Assembly: GCA_012184525.1 (NCBI GenBank)
Contig: WOFQ01000011.1
Location: 186,001 to 250,000 of the forward strand
Reading direction: 5' to 3'
Source: Xenoacremonium recifei
Lineage: Eukaryota > Ascomycota > Sordariomycetes > Hypocreales > Nectriaceae
DNA: 64,000 nt
The notes below the pieces were generated by a model. The model made no database searches. It worked only from the letters and a program-made list of their open reading frames with translations, and had not been told where the DNA came from. This document shows positions 42,401 through 54,668 of this stretch, piece by piece. The translations under genes were made by a program, and so were the position numbers. Within the stretch, counting starts at the first letter, position 1. Every line of letters begins with the position of its first letter.

Positions 42401-44125
42401 CCAAAAGCCGGAGCAGAGGTTGCGGGCGCGCTGCCGAAGGTGCTTGATCCAAAAGTAGCACCCCCGGTAGCAGCGGGTGTAGAGCCTTGAGTGCCCCAAG
42501 GCGATGATTTCTGTCCCAGCTGAGACGAAGCTCCGAAGCTTGGAGCTGCTGGAGTAGACGACCCGAAAGATGGCCCTGCTGGTTTCGAAAAAGGGGAGGC
42601 ATTGTTTGCCGGAGCAGCTGCAGGCTGAGCAGCAGATCCTTCAACTGCAGCCAGACCTGGATATGTTGTTCCTTGTTTGATGGAGTCATTGTAAACAACC
42701 CACCAACCGCAAAGAATGCCTTCATGGGTCAATACCCAGAATCCAGGCAATGGACCAGGCGACTCCTCAAGCTCGACATCTGCAGGAATCGGCTTGTAGA
42801 CTTTGTCCCGGCTAGAAAGGTCCAGAGCCACACCAACCGCGGTTGAATCATCCATGGTATCCGTCATAGGCAAAGTCGGTCGCTTCGAATCATCGAGAAG
42901 CTCTGTAGTAGTGAATACACCAGTGATAGAATCGGCTGCTTTGTCTGTTGCCAGAGGAGTCTTGGAGCGACTGAGCACTCCCATATCGGTCGTTGCTGTG
43001 GATGAAACAATGAGGAGGTCTTGTAGAGCCGGCGGGAAGTCTCGTAACCGTAGAATCGAATAATGGGGGATCTTCTCGGAACCGAAGGGTTCGACCGGGT
43101 CGGTGATCTTCTGGAAGGTGAAAGAGGTGGAGGGCTGGGTCTGCCTTGTGATGATGTGGTAAATTGAAGTCGGAGGCGACTCATTATTGGAAGTATGAAT
43201 GGACAGCCAGAGATTGTTCTCGAGCCAAGTGAGGGATGATACTGTTGATAGAGTCAGCTAAGCGATGGATTGTAGATTCCCGGTCTCAACTTACCATGAG
43301 CATTACCAGCATTAGGTGGTTTTGGTATGTCTGCTTTACCCTCTCCTTCAGGGGTCATCTGATGGATTGTTCCATCGGCTAAACCAGCACACAGCTGCTT
43401 TCCCTTGGAACTCCAACTAATGCAGCTGACCTGGTTCTTCAACGCATTGCTAATCCGTCTCTCCTTCAAATTGGCCATGTGCAAGTTGCCATTGGTAGTG
43501 ACAATCGCACAGAGATCTGCCTTTTCTGGTGTAGGATTCGGTATCAAGGATCGCAACGCCTCCCCATTCGTAGATAGCTCGAACGCGGAGGCTGTCGAGC
43601 CCTGGAGGAGGTTCTGAACTTCGTAAACAGCCAGTCCCCCACCACTTTCAGCCGACAGGATCAAGTAATTCTCATCGGCTGTGAAGACGAGTTGAGAGAC
43701 TCGCATTGGAAGAGGCAGCTTGAGCTGAGGCTCGAACGCGCCCACGTCTGAGTTGCCATCCTTGGTCGCCTCGAATGTCTTCCGTACGGACTCGGTGGTT
43801 GCTAGAATAACTTCGTTGGGGCCTGCGGCAGCGACAAGGCCTTTCCTGGATGCAACGCTCAGGAGGGACGCGGTCGTCGAAGGGAGGGTGTCCCATGATG
43901 AGGTAAGGCGAACTTTCGCGTCGCCAGCGATAGAGAGAAAGCCTAGAGCCTATCACCAAGTCATCAGCATACAAACAAAGGAACAACAGCTTCACAAACA
44001 CGCTGCAGGGCGCTTCAACTCACTTCTGTCTGGATCGTCTCCAGATCTGGCCCGGCGTTAAGTCCTCCTGCTCCCGCCGAGCTCCCAAGCATGGCGTTTG
44101 CGGGGTTGCCAAAGCTGAATGCCAT
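39466..44125 (-). CDS. nup159: FG nucleoporin Nup159 (Nup214)
   Basis: Cytoplasmic-face nucleoporin that recruits the DEAD-box ATPase Dbp5 for mRNA export. Model (complement): exons 44125-44024, 43949-43295 and 43241-39466, 1510 residues; introns 74 and 53 nt, both in phase. The N-terminal third fits the beta-propeller (LVFTADENYLILSAESGG; NQVSCISWSSKGKQLCAGLADG; WVLTHEGILCGWWVVY). The centre is rich in FG, FGSS and GLFGS repeats. Next come four APLPPD repeats, a long Glu/Asp tract coded by CTC/TTC on the + strand (about 40930-41000), and a C-terminal coiled-coil region (ELRREFARFSKLLAETEEAL) that would anchor it in the Nup82 complex. All parts are in the expected order. Confidence 0.93.
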
Positions 44126-45067
44126 GACTGTAGCGAAATAGCCGGCCTTGGAGAGAGGACCTGAAGTTCATAAGTTCGCTTTTCGCATAGGGTGGACTCG
44201 TGCACTGGAGGCAGTCCTCTGGCGGCTGATCGGGCTGGGGACCCGTGCTCGAGGGCGCTTGATTGGCTGGCGTAGGCGCGCTGAGCCAACAAAGACACTC
44301 TCGATGTCTCAGAGACGTTTTGGCCTTTGTTGACAGTCCGAGGAGACGATTGGGGTTGGAATATGCGGGAGAATGCACGTTCCGCAGTGAATGCGCCTGC
44401 TTAGAACTATTGTCTGCTGGCTGCCGTTCAACTTTTTGGGAGCTGTCACGGCATCACGTGGGAGGAAGCTCGAACCCACTCCGTTGCAGCCTCCAGTCAA
44501 CTGCCAATCACATCGCGTTCCTGGCAGGGGAGCTCTGGAGGCAGCTTCCATCCGCTGCCTGAGAATGGGCTAAGCTGGAGGTGAGATTTTAGGCATGCAA
44601 GGCCGGACGGCGGTGCGAATGGTACAAGCTACAATCCAACATTGGACGCGGCAGGCTTGCAACACCTGGCATTTATAGAGATCGCAGAAAATGAGTTATC
44701 AGAGGGATTGAATTTAAGAATTTTTTCATGTACAGGAAATGCCTTCTTCATCATTTCATGTACTCAGTTATTGGGGTTCTAGCACATAATACGAACACTA
44801 ATTTGTACTTGCACCGGCCGTTCAGCTTCTGGTCACTTACTGCTGACTAACCCGTTACAGCCAGCCACGCTCAAAGCTCCAGCAACTGCCTGCCTCTCTC
44901 TAGCCTCGTCATCGCTCTGCCTTGGGACTGCACTTGACGACCACCCACTGAGCGACGATACCCACGATTCTTCAACATCACATCGACTGAACACGCGACA
45001 GGGTCTACGAACGTGTCGCAAGGGAACTTGGAATAACGGGGGCATTCAAAACGACGTCTGATCCACG
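44126..45067. promoter_or_regulatory. shared divergent promoter nup159/pup1
   Basis: About 940 nt between divergent starts. GC-rich near nup159, AT-rich around 44690-44800, then CT-rich before pup1. No gene seen; specific sites not identified. Confidence 0.5.
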
Positions 45068-46012
45068 ATGCCAGGCTTCGACTTCTCCAACTACAACCGC
45101 AATGCGGCCCTACACGCCCGAGGAGTGCCTCTCCCTAAGGCGACCAGTACCGGAACCACCATTGTGGGATGCATATTCGATGGCGGCGTTGTGGTATGTG
45201 CTGCAAGATCCTGCGATCTATGAGATTCTCCTCCTCGATTGTGCCTCTTCTCGCTCTCGGGCTCCCGACACATCTTCATCAACCTCCCAGAACACCATCA
45301 ACTAACATCTCCAACCATCCAGATCGCCGCCGACACCCGTGCCACATCCGGCCCTATTGTCGCCGACAAGAACTGCGAGAAGCTTCACTACATCGCCCCT
45401 CAGATCTGGTGCGCTGGCGCCGGCACCGCCGCCGACACCGAATTCACCACGGCCATCATCTCATCGCAACTCGAGCTGCACTCGCTCTCGACCGGCCGCA
45501 AGCCCCGCGTCGTCACCTGCATGACGATGCTCAAGCAACACCTCTTCCGCTACCAGGGCTACATCGGCGCGTACCTCGTCGTCGCCGGCTGCGATCCCAC
45601 CGGCACCCACCTCTTCACCGTCCACGCCCACGGCTCGACCGACAAGCTGCCCTACGTGACCATGGGCAGTGGTAGCTTGGCCGCCATGAGCGTCTTCGAG
45701 ACCCAGTGGAAGCCCGACCTGACCGAGGCCGAGGCCGTCAAGCTGACTAGCGAGGCCATTCTCGCTGGTGTCTTCAACGACTTGGGCTCCGGCTCCAACG
45801 TCGACGTGGCCGTCATCACCAAGGACAAGACCACACTGAAGCGCAACTACATCAAGCCCAACGAGAAAACTGCCAAGCTGCAAAGTTACGCCTTCCCCAA
45901 GGGCACGACGGCGGTGTTGAACGAGAAGATTATCACGAAGAACGAGATTGGCCGCTACGTATCGGTGGAGCAAGTACCCCTCGACGATTCACAGATGGAC
46001 GTCGACAGCTAG
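45068..46012 (+). CDS. pup1: 20S proteasome subunit beta-2 (Pup1), trypsin-like
   Basis: Catalytic beta-2 subunit. Model: exons 45068-45193 and 45323-46012, 271 residues; the 129-nt intron is in phase 0. A propeptide of about 29 residues precedes the autocleavage site in TSTGTTIVG, exposing the N-terminal nucleophile Thr. The conserved catalytic residues follow: Asp in IAADTRATSG and Lys in VADKNCEKLHYIAP, with GAGTAADTE and PYVTMGSGSLAAM typical of the family. The C-terminal extension (after NVDVAVITKD) is the beta-2 arm that wraps beta-3. The exon junction VV-IAADTR confirms the splice. Confidence 0.96.
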
Positions 46013-46617
46013 ACGAAGATAGAGGGAGTTGGGGGGATTTAGACCATGATTTTGTAACAATAGCAGTTTTCGGGTACCCTAGGAATCGGAGCACTTGAAT
46101 TGCCCTCAATTCAAATCCAAGGAATGTCTCGTCATGCCCAATACGATGTGTCATCATGGCCTAGACACATTTCGACGTACACAGTTGAGCAAAAAAAAAG
46201 ATTTATGTGCAAGAAGGTTGACCCGAGTGCTGGGTCCTCATACAACTCAGCTACCTTAGTAGGGATCTCATCTCAACCTCCTCAACCCTACCACACCGCT
46301 AGCTAGATGCACATGAACGTAAATGATCTCCCCGTGCCCGTTCCTTCAAGAACAAAATAGTCAACCCACGCAAAGGGCTAAATTACTCCTAATATCCAAA
46401 AACTTGCTCTTTCCTCTCTCCCAAACACCCCTTTTATGGGTGGGTGTGTAGATGTAATATCGTAAATACAGACTTTCCGCCGGCTCAGATGCTTGACAAA
46501 ACTCCTCTGGTAAAACGAGATGCAATATGATGCAGCCGCCCAAAAACTCCGCTTAGATGGGTATGATGGTTTGAGTTCATGATCGTTAAGTTGAGGTGGT
46601 TATAGATGATGCTTGGG
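46013..46617. other. convergent intergenic region pup1/nif1-like
   Basis: About 600 nt of AT-rich DNA between converging genes. Presumably 3' UTRs; an A-run lies at about 46191-46199. No gene seen. Confidence 0.5.
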
Positions 46618-49038
46618 TTATTGTTGCTGCTTCAGGCCGAACATGGCTCTGGTACGAGACTTGCTGCGGGCTTTCTTCTTGTCCTTCTTCGAGGACTCTG
46701 TTCCGTCGTCGTTGTACTTTGCCTTGTGAATCCTGTAAACGTGTAAGTAAGATGCGCTTGACAGCGGGCCGGATGAACTCACCAACTGTTGCCGACCATG
46801 CTCATGCCCTTGGCCTCGGCCATACGGTAGAACTTGGCGCTCTTCTTGAGGTTCTTCTTACACCCTATGCCTTGAGCGTAACAGAATCCAGCCTCAGCTA
46901 GAGCATCAACATCGCCCCAAGCTATTGATTGTTAGTCATGTGGATTTCGGTCAAAGGGTAGAAAACTTACTGCCGGCAATCTCAAAGCAACGCAGGGCCA
47001 GCGATTTATCTTGTTCTATGCCCCATCCGTTCATGTGGCTCACGCCTAGCTCGTAGATGCTGAGTGCAAACTGGGCTTTCCGTGTCCTTCTCTCAACAAC
47101 GTCAACGTGCTTGCCCTCCTTAAGCTGGTCCTCGTCGTCGGCGATCTCAACGCTGGCATACTCGGCGGCTTTTCGCAACCACTCAACGCCCTCCTTCTGA
47201 TTGGCACGCATACCCCATCCATGCCTACATGCCAGCGCATACAAGAGCATGGCAGTGGGGTTGCCTTGGCGGGCAGCATAGCGCAAATGATATGTCGACT
47301 CGTTCAAAGATCCGTTTTCGTGGCAGGCAATTCCCTTGGCCAAGTGTTCCTCTGCACTCATCTCGGATGCTGACGGTGCCCCTGAGCGAGCTGTTGGCGG
47401 CGGTCTTATCGTGCTGGCAGTATCGCTGGTGGTAGCTGACATCGGTGTCCTACCGCGCCCACGCTCGCGCCCGCGCTCAAAAGCAGCTGGGTTTCCGCTG
47501 CGGCCCCTTGGAACATCTTCCGATGACCTCCCATCTTCGTTCGATAACCGCCTCGGTACTTGGGGGCCAGGACCTAGGCGAGAGCTCTCTGAGCTGACTT
47601 TGCGCATTTCGGTTGAGGGCCGCTGCATGGAACTGGTGATGCTGATGGCATCATCAGGAACCTGCATCGAGGAGCTGGATGGACGGGTAGGTGGTGATGG
47701 AGGGGCATCTGAGCCAGGTAACCTCTGAACATTGCTCGCAGGAATTGTTGGTTGTTCCCATCTGAAGGTCGCCTGAGATGGATGCTCAGCTGGTTCGGTT
47801 CGTTGAATCGTCTTTCCTCGGGGTAACGAGAATTTGGAGTAAATGTAGGATGGCGCCCCCTTGTCATCGGCTTGTTGCTCTAGGAATGCCTCGCTATGCA
47901 GGCTCACTGGGGTGTGCGCCGAATCATCAGCCAAAATGAATGAAGGCTGGCTATCGGAGGAAGCTTGTCTGGAAGGTAAATCCATACCGGGTGTGCCTGA
48001 CCTGCTAAGAGGTCGTGAGAAGTTGAAGGACGGCCGGGGCAGGGCAGACGAATCTGACCCTACCGACGGTGATCTATGGAACGAGCCAAGTGCTGGAGAA
48101 GCCATAGCACTAGTGAACGCTGCGCTCCCTGAGGAGAGTTTTCGCGGGGGTAAAGAATGGAACGAGCCAGACATGCTGGCGCCCTCTTCGTCGGTAGGTA
48201 GCAGGGGAGAAGACATAATACTGGAAGATCGCTTGGGGAATAATGTCCGCGGAGGAGCCAAGCTGTAGTCATCGAAAGAATGCTGCTTGTGCCTTTCCGG
48301 GGAACCAGCAATAGAGCCGTTTTGACGCATCGATCGAGGCGACGCCGAAACAAAGGACACCACATCCTCCTTTTGGACAGGCGACTGCTCGACCTCCTTG
48401 TCCGACTGCGACTGGGTTTCGCTCTGCTGCAACGGAGAGGGAGACCGTTCTTGTCGGGCACCACCAAAGAATTGCCCCGACTCCTCAATCTGCTTCAGCT
48501 GCCGTCCTCGCGATGGATCTCGAGCCGGTAACGCGGGTACGGGTTCACTCTCATCCGGGGTGGGTGGTATCCGACTCATTCGCGGATGCATCGACTTTGG
48601 CCGCTCAACCTCATCAGAATATGGATCCTCGACCTCTGTTCGCAACCCCAACCCCGATGGACTGCGAACAGGAGAGTCGCCAAGGTCCGAAGCCGAATCC
48701 TGTGACATGGATCGAAAGTAATCCGAGCGACCCTGAACGATCAGGGGGCTCTCCACCGTCAACGGCGGTAGCCGACTGACCCTATTCCCATCCTTGGCGG
48801 TTTCCTTCAATTGCCGTGCCAGTATACGACTCTGCAGCGCAAACGCATCGAGGGGCGACAACTCGGGAGGGACTTCGCCGGCGACATGAACACGAGGCGA
48901 TCGCAAGGGTCGGGAGCTCGACGAAAGATTTGAGTGTTGCGACTCAGATCGCAACTCGAGGAAGGGGGGCCGCTGCGCCGCCATGGTTCGTTGCCAGCTT
49001 GCGTCTGGCACCGGGTCGGTCGTCGCTGTTGTTCCCAT
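46618..49038 (-). CDS. Sel1-repeat protein, Nif1/DSF2-like
   Basis: Model (complement): exons 49038-46971, 46921-46783 and 46732-46618, 773 residues; introns 49 and 50 nt. The first about 500 residues are Ser/Pro/Arg-rich and likely disordered, with many Ser-Pro sites. From about residue 560 come Sel1-like helical repeats (YHLRYAARQGNPTAMLLYAL, RHGWGMRANQKEGVEWLRKA, LSIYELGVSHMNGWGIEQDK, EAGFCYAQGIGCKKNLKKSA). The C-terminus is basic (KKDKKKARSKSRTRAMFG). The architecture fits fungal proteins named after fission-yeast Nif1, a mitotic inhibitor acting on Nim1, and yeast Dsf2; the cell-cycle role here is by analogy. First ATG 49038; the frame is open slightly upstream without another ATG. Confidence 0.85.
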
Positions 49039-52000
49039 CCAATGCAAACAAGGCGTCTTTTGTTGATTCGGGTCGGTTCAGAGGCGTCTGCGCGAGATCT
49101 TCCGGGGCGCAACAAAGGCAAATGAATGTTTTCTTGTCTCGGTGTCGCTCGAACTCGTCGTTAGGTCGAGGGATGTCTCAGTCGTCGACTCGCCTGCGTC
49201 AAGGTGGAGGCGCTGGAGGGGGCGGAAGCAGAACAGCGACTAGACGACTCCGTCTGTCAAGGGTAAGATGTAAAAGAGAGACTGTTCGAAGAGAAAACAA
49301 CGACGGATCAGAAGCGCATCAAGATACTGGAACAGAATAATCCACAAGATGGTGTCGAAACTGGTCAAGGCACAGACACAGACAGAAACAGAGCCCGCCT
49401 AAAGGTCGAAAGGAGCGACGGGCAGCGAAGCGAAGGACGGCTGCTGGGGGGGTGGTTTAGGTGACAGGGCCGAGAGAACGATCGGCGGCGGAGCAGGACG
49501 TATGTAGCAGCAAGTCGCTGGCAATGGTGAGTTGGCTGGCTGTGCTGGAGGCCGGAGACTGGAGACTGGAGGGCTACTGCGTCGAGTCGAGTCTAGGCCA
49601 GGCCCAGGATGCAGCCGTCTGCAGTGGCAGAAGGCTTGGAAGCGCGATGGAACCGGTTTAGGAGCGCTGGAGGCGCCGTCGAGAAAGGAAGCTGGTGGAT
49701 GTATGTACTCCGTATGTATCGATTCGTGGGGTGACTGGCGATGGATGGGATGGTCTAGGCCGGCAGAGAGGAACTCTACAGCCACGAGGACGGGATACGG
49801 GAGAGCAAAAGGGGGAAGTGACCTGAAAGACAGACAGACGGGGAGTTGATGATACTGCAATGACGATGTTTCTGCAAGCCAGCCAGCGAGCAAGCAAGCA
49901 AGCAAGCAACCGGGCAAGGGGCAAGGGGGCAAGGAAATCAAAGGAGTGGCAGGGCGAATCGACGCCGGCAGCGGTGAATTGGAGCGAGCGAGTGTGTGTG
50001 CGTGCGTGCGTGCTTTGTGGCGGGAAAACAGGCGATGCTCAGGACGATCGATGCATGAGGAGCGTTTCTGGCCTTGCATGAGGAGCTGGAAGTGCAGATG
50101 CCCGAAACAGACAGAGCATCGGGAGAGCAAGCCCAGACAGACAAGGAGGGCGCCTTCCCTTCGATTCGCATTCTACTCCGTACTTTACTCCATCCAAGGT
50201 CCCTCCAGCTCGAATGAAAGCTCCACAGGGGCCGTTGCAGGGACGGTTGCACCACCGCTCCGGCTGTGCCACCGCTAAATCTCCAGTGCTTCAGGCCGTT
50301 TAGACTCCCCTTCAGCGCTATACGAGGTCTGTTTGGCGGGCTCCATCCAGTGGGCTCGGGTGGGGTCGACACGGGCGGCCAGTCAGTCCCCCAAAGAGCA
50401 AGTAAGGTTAGGGGCTTCTTTAGGCTGGGATTAGTGGCATCGTGCTTCTGGAGATGGCCGGACGCGGGCAGCCACCGACTCGACGGTTATTTAGCCGCAG
50501 CTGTTTTCGCTGTCAGCTGATGTCGAGATGGAGCTGCTATGCTCTGGCGATTCCGCAGTGCTGCTGGATTCTGGACGGATCGGGGCCGTGTCTTTGCTTG
50601 TGAGTTCTATAGTGTTGCTGCGTGGCCACGGAGAATTATCGTCCTGGCCAACAACAACAACCGACATGTCAGCATGCCAGGCCCTGGACCCCTCCTCCAG
50701 GATTCATTGCTGGGAAATTACAGAAATTGGGACATTTGTGAGTCTGCAGAGTACAGGCTATGAAAGTGCTCGGGTCACGATGCCTTCTCCGTATTATGTC
50801 CTACAAATAATGTACACACACAGTAACTACAGAGTAGAACGCCTGGGTCCAGCGTTATTAGTGTTGCAGGGGATCTCTCCGCCACTGGGTCCTCGTCTGG
50901 GGTACATCCGAAAGCCTCCTCCAGCCACGGCCGTCATCGTGCTGCCATCATTTGCGCCTCCAGCAGATCGGCCTCGGTCCCTCGTGATCGAGTGGCTGCC
51001 ATTGTCTCACGTCTTGCAGCCTCCAACACCAAGAACTTCTCAGGATGTCAGGGGGGATTCAAAACCAGCAGGGGGGTCTGAACGTTGACAGGTCGGGGCC
51101 CATTCAGGGGCTTTAGAGTTGGCCCTGTTGATGCCCCCCCTGTCATGCCCCTGACCCGACCGAAGCACCAAGCAAGCGGCCTTTTTATTTAGCAACACAT
51201 GGAGAAGGGATGCACTAGCGGGTGGGTTGAGAGGCAACTAAAAATCCCGAGGCCAGTTCTGTCAGTGTCGCCTCGGCCCTGAGTGGTGGCCGTCGCGTGA
51301 GTGTTCGAGATTTGGCACTGAGACTAGGGAATCCTCAGCTTGCCGTTGCACGCCAGTCATCGTCTGTGATTCCATTCTGTCCAACGTCTCTCAGCTGTCA
51401 AGTGTCAGTCAATGTCAGCTGCCTGACGTCCACTGTCATCACTAGGAGGCGTTGTGGCCGCAGCATCGGAGATTCGTGGTCCATCGCCACCTGCAGCCTG
51501 GCTGGTACAGCAGCTGCTGTGTTGCCTCCGTTGGATCTGATTAAGTCAATGGGAGGACAACAAAGCCCTTGTTGTGTTCTATCAGATTTCAGCGGTCTCA
51601 ACTCGGATGGCTCAGCCGTCGGCCACACATTGTTTCATTGCCGCAATTCACGACAACCCGCCAATGAAACACGCAAGTTCCCGGTCCTCGCGATTCCCTG
51701 CACAGGGTCTCATCTCATCTCGCCCAAGATGATCATCCCTGGAGATCAAGATATCCCGTCGGCGCTCAGCCCCGGATCCGCGTCACCACATGCTTCTCGC
51801 TGATGAGAGATGACATTCCCATCCTGCTCTGTGGCCACTGTTTAAAGTCGAAAGTGAGTCCTTCTAGTAACATGTCATGTCAGCATCATATTTCTTTGGT
51901 AACAGAGGCCACTGTTTCCCACCTCATATGCACAATGCCATCATTACCCATGAACGCCTCTGCTCCGCCTTCGACAATCAGGAAATTGGCCACGCGAGCC

Positions 52001-52520
52001 GACCCAGCTGCTGACATCCTAGTCCAATGGCGCAAGAGTCCTGGTCTCGCTGCCTTCACGGACCACCATCGTGATGTCTTCAATTCTGCCCGCCCACGCA
52101 AGCCAAACCCTCCAGCCCACATTTTCCTTTACTCGAACGGGTCCCTAAATAGGTAATGACGAACGCATCCTATAAGGCTTTTTATGATATTACGAACACT
52201 ATGGAGCCGGTTCAACAGCAGATGGAGTTTACTGAGCATGGTTCCCAATCCAAGTGTTGGGTAATACTTCGAACGACCTGCCCATTTCAGATGAGCCGAG
52301 AACTCACGTCCAAAAGAGACACTTCAGCTCCGCAGGCACAGCAACAAGTCTTGATTTGATATCAATTTCCCCATCTAAAACCCAGGTTTTCCAGAAACGC
52401 CCTGTCGATGCATGTGCAATAGACGTTGCACCAGACTTATAACATATACATTCACACATCCACCCAACACCAAACTCACTCGCTCACCCGCTCATTCACC
52501 CAACCCGCAGCTTAACTCAC
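49039..52520. other. 3.5-kb region without a convincing gene
   Basis: Left part is the 5' region of the Sel1-repeat gene, purine-rich on the + strand (a pyrimidine-rich leader on the coding strand). It has short microsatellites at 49890-49909 (five GCAA units) and 49991-50013 (GTGT/GCGT). Open frames reach 186-243 codons but have biased, low-complexity composition and resemble nothing I know. No tRNA or transposon features seen. Confidence 0.5.
49890..49909. repeat. (GCAA)5 microsatellite
   Basis: Five perfect GCAA units in the upstream region of the Sel1-repeat gene; a GT/GC dinucleotide-type repeat follows at 49991-50013. Confidence 0.85.
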
Positions 52521-53942
52521 TCACAGCTCCTTCGATCGCATCTTCTTCAACCGCGCCGCACCTTCAAACAGTCCTCGGTCAACAGCAGCCGCCACGGTCA
52601 GAGTACCACCAACGATGGCGCAGAGGCCAGCCAAGAAGCCAGTAAATGTCTTGGCTCGCTCCTCACGGTTGATAACCTTCATGGGGGAGATGTCCTGAGT
52701 TGCGATTAGCTTGGTTCATCCATGTGAAGTTTAAACCACTTACGTATGAGAAGAAGACACCCGGGATACCTCCGCGGGAGTGAAGACGCTCAGCGTGACC
52801 CTCGGCAGCATCGTTACCGCCTGCCAAGCTCCTCTTGTGGCTGGTCACAGAGTACTGGTGGGTTTCCAAGCTGCCATCAGCTGCGTATCCGTAAGAGCCC
52901 AAGCCAGTCGACTCGTCGTCAAGACCAATAAACTGGCGGACCTTGTTCTCCCAACCGAGGGGCAGATAGGAGGTAGGCACAATCTTGACAAAGTACATGA
53001 AGTTGAAGTTAGGGTCGTTGATCTCCTGCTTCGTTCCGTCGAGGGGGTTGATATGGTGGTTCGTCCACGGGTTAGACTTGGTGCCCATGTTCTTGATGAT
53101 GCTCTCCGGGAGCTGGGGTCCGAATCGGAGGTGGTGGATGATGTGCGTGAAGTCGTGCGACTTACCCTCGGGCACATCCCAGTAGTTCTTGAGGTCGTGG
53201 ACGTGCATGTTACCGTTGCTGAAGCTGCGGCCGGGGGCAAGATGGAAGTTTCCAACCACCTTGTTCACACGCAGACCACCCTCAATGCGGCAGCCCTCCT
53301 CGCGCTGCTCGTCCAGCTTCTGCGCATAGTTCTCCCGCTCGCACTGCTCGACGCCCTCTCCACGGCCAAAGGCCCACGAGGCTTGTGCATAGGCTTCTCG
53401 GACCTCGTCACAAGTGTTGCAGCACCCGTGCTTCTGGGCATTATCCGGAGGAGGGGCGCCGTAGCAGCCACCACAGTAGTCGGGGTCGAGGTGCGTAGCG
53501 GCATCGTCGTGGAGGGCCAGAGACTTAACGTCGATCACGCCTCCGCCCTGCGACTGCGGTCGAAGGCGCACTTTGTTCACGCCGTGCATGATTCCGTGCT
53601 GCTGCTCGCCAGAGACATCCATAACATCCAGGGTCAAGAGCTCGCAGGGCATCTTCGGGAATGTGATGTTCAAATGGATCTCCATTCGCTCTCCTAAGTT
53701 GTCGCATTAGTCGCTAGAGACCTCTAACCGTAGCATACGCTTCACCAACCTCGTCCCTTGTCCACAATTAGCTCAGGGTGAACCTCAACCCGTCGGTAGT
53801 CTGCCCATTCCCCCCATGACAGGAGCAGCACGACTATCAGCGATACGATGGTCACAATGCCACCGCTGGTGGTTCGAATTCGAGCCTCGTCGACCGTCTT
53901 GGTAAAGGCATCAAGCCTTGTGAATCTCGATTTCGCAGGCAT
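52521..53942 (-). CDS. erv46: COPII vesicle protein Erv46 (ERGIC-3)
   Basis: Membrane cargo receptor that cycles between ER and Golgi with Erv41 to retrieve ER residents. Model (complement): exons 53942-53750, 53693-52744 and 52694-52521, 438 residues; introns 56 and 49 nt in phase. The N-terminal motif SRFTRLDAFTKTVDEARIRT precedes TM1 (GGIVTIVSLIVVLLLSWGEW). The lumenal domain has the family Cys cluster CGGCYGA and CCNTCDEVREAY, the segment GCRIEGGLRVNKVVGNFHLAPG and HIIHHLRFG. TM2 near the C-terminus is FTGFLAGLCAIVGGTLTVAA, ending in a short basic cytosolic tail. The first intron uses a GTTGGT donor. Confidence 0.95.
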
Positions 53943-54668
53943 TTCGGCGGCGTAGGAGTAAAGGTGTTAAAGAGGTCGAGGTATGGTCGTCGTAAGCAGC
54001 TTCGAGGAGCCTCCACGTAAGAGCCCCAGCGAAAAGCAATGAAAGGACGCGGTCCCGCGGACCAAGCAAAAGAGAAAGAAACGGAAGAGAGCCCAAGGGA
54101 TCAATCAATTCCGCCGAGCTACAGGCAACATGGAGGATGGGTGCAATTGCAGTCCCGAGGGTGATAGGTGTAGGTCGCGACGTTTCGCAATGGAGCTGCT
54201 CCAAGCGCAGGTAGGGTAGTAGAGGCCACCTTCACGCTTCCTGTCTAGAGCTCCGTCTTACAGGTGCTGCTTCAGCCTCAGCAGGGGCTTCCAGTGGATT
54301 GGGCTAGAGACTCGACCACTGCAGGGGCCCGTCCTCGGAAAATCCCCGGCCGCGACTCACAGCGGATCCTTCAAGCCAATTCTGGGGCAGCTCAGCCTGC
54401 TGCAAGTGTGGATCTTGGAAGCTCCAACAAAGAACGAGGCTGAGAAATTCCACCTCCGACAACCTTCGAGTCTGGTCGGCGCATTCGAGGAATCATCTTC
54501 CAATCCAAGTCTCCGATTGTCAGCTCACCTCTCGAGCCGAACTTGAACTTCTCTAATTACTTCCGACTCCCATCGACTTGCACAGATTGCGACAACGACA
54601 CAGCCACGACCGATTTGACGACTTGTCTAGCTCTCCCTCCATCATCGACTCTCTTTCACGCCATCATC
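53943..54668. promoter_or_regulatory. shared divergent promoter erv46/rna15
   Basis: About 725 nt between divergent starts. Mixed composition, CT- and CA-rich just before rna15. No gene seen. Confidence 0.5.

Noticed and set aside
49399..50130. 243-codon minus frame in the 3.5-kb gap
   Set aside because: Pro/Ser/Leu/Arg-biased, runs through microsatellites, no recognisable motif.
50528..51088. 186-codon + frame in the 3.5-kb gap
   Set aside because: No motif or family resemblance, no clear leader or intron signals; could be reconsidered with expression data.
52780..53697. 305-codon frame on + opposite erv46
   Set aside because: Exact antisense of the well-supported erv46 exon; Val/Leu-rich composition is the usual shadow of GC-rich coding sequence.
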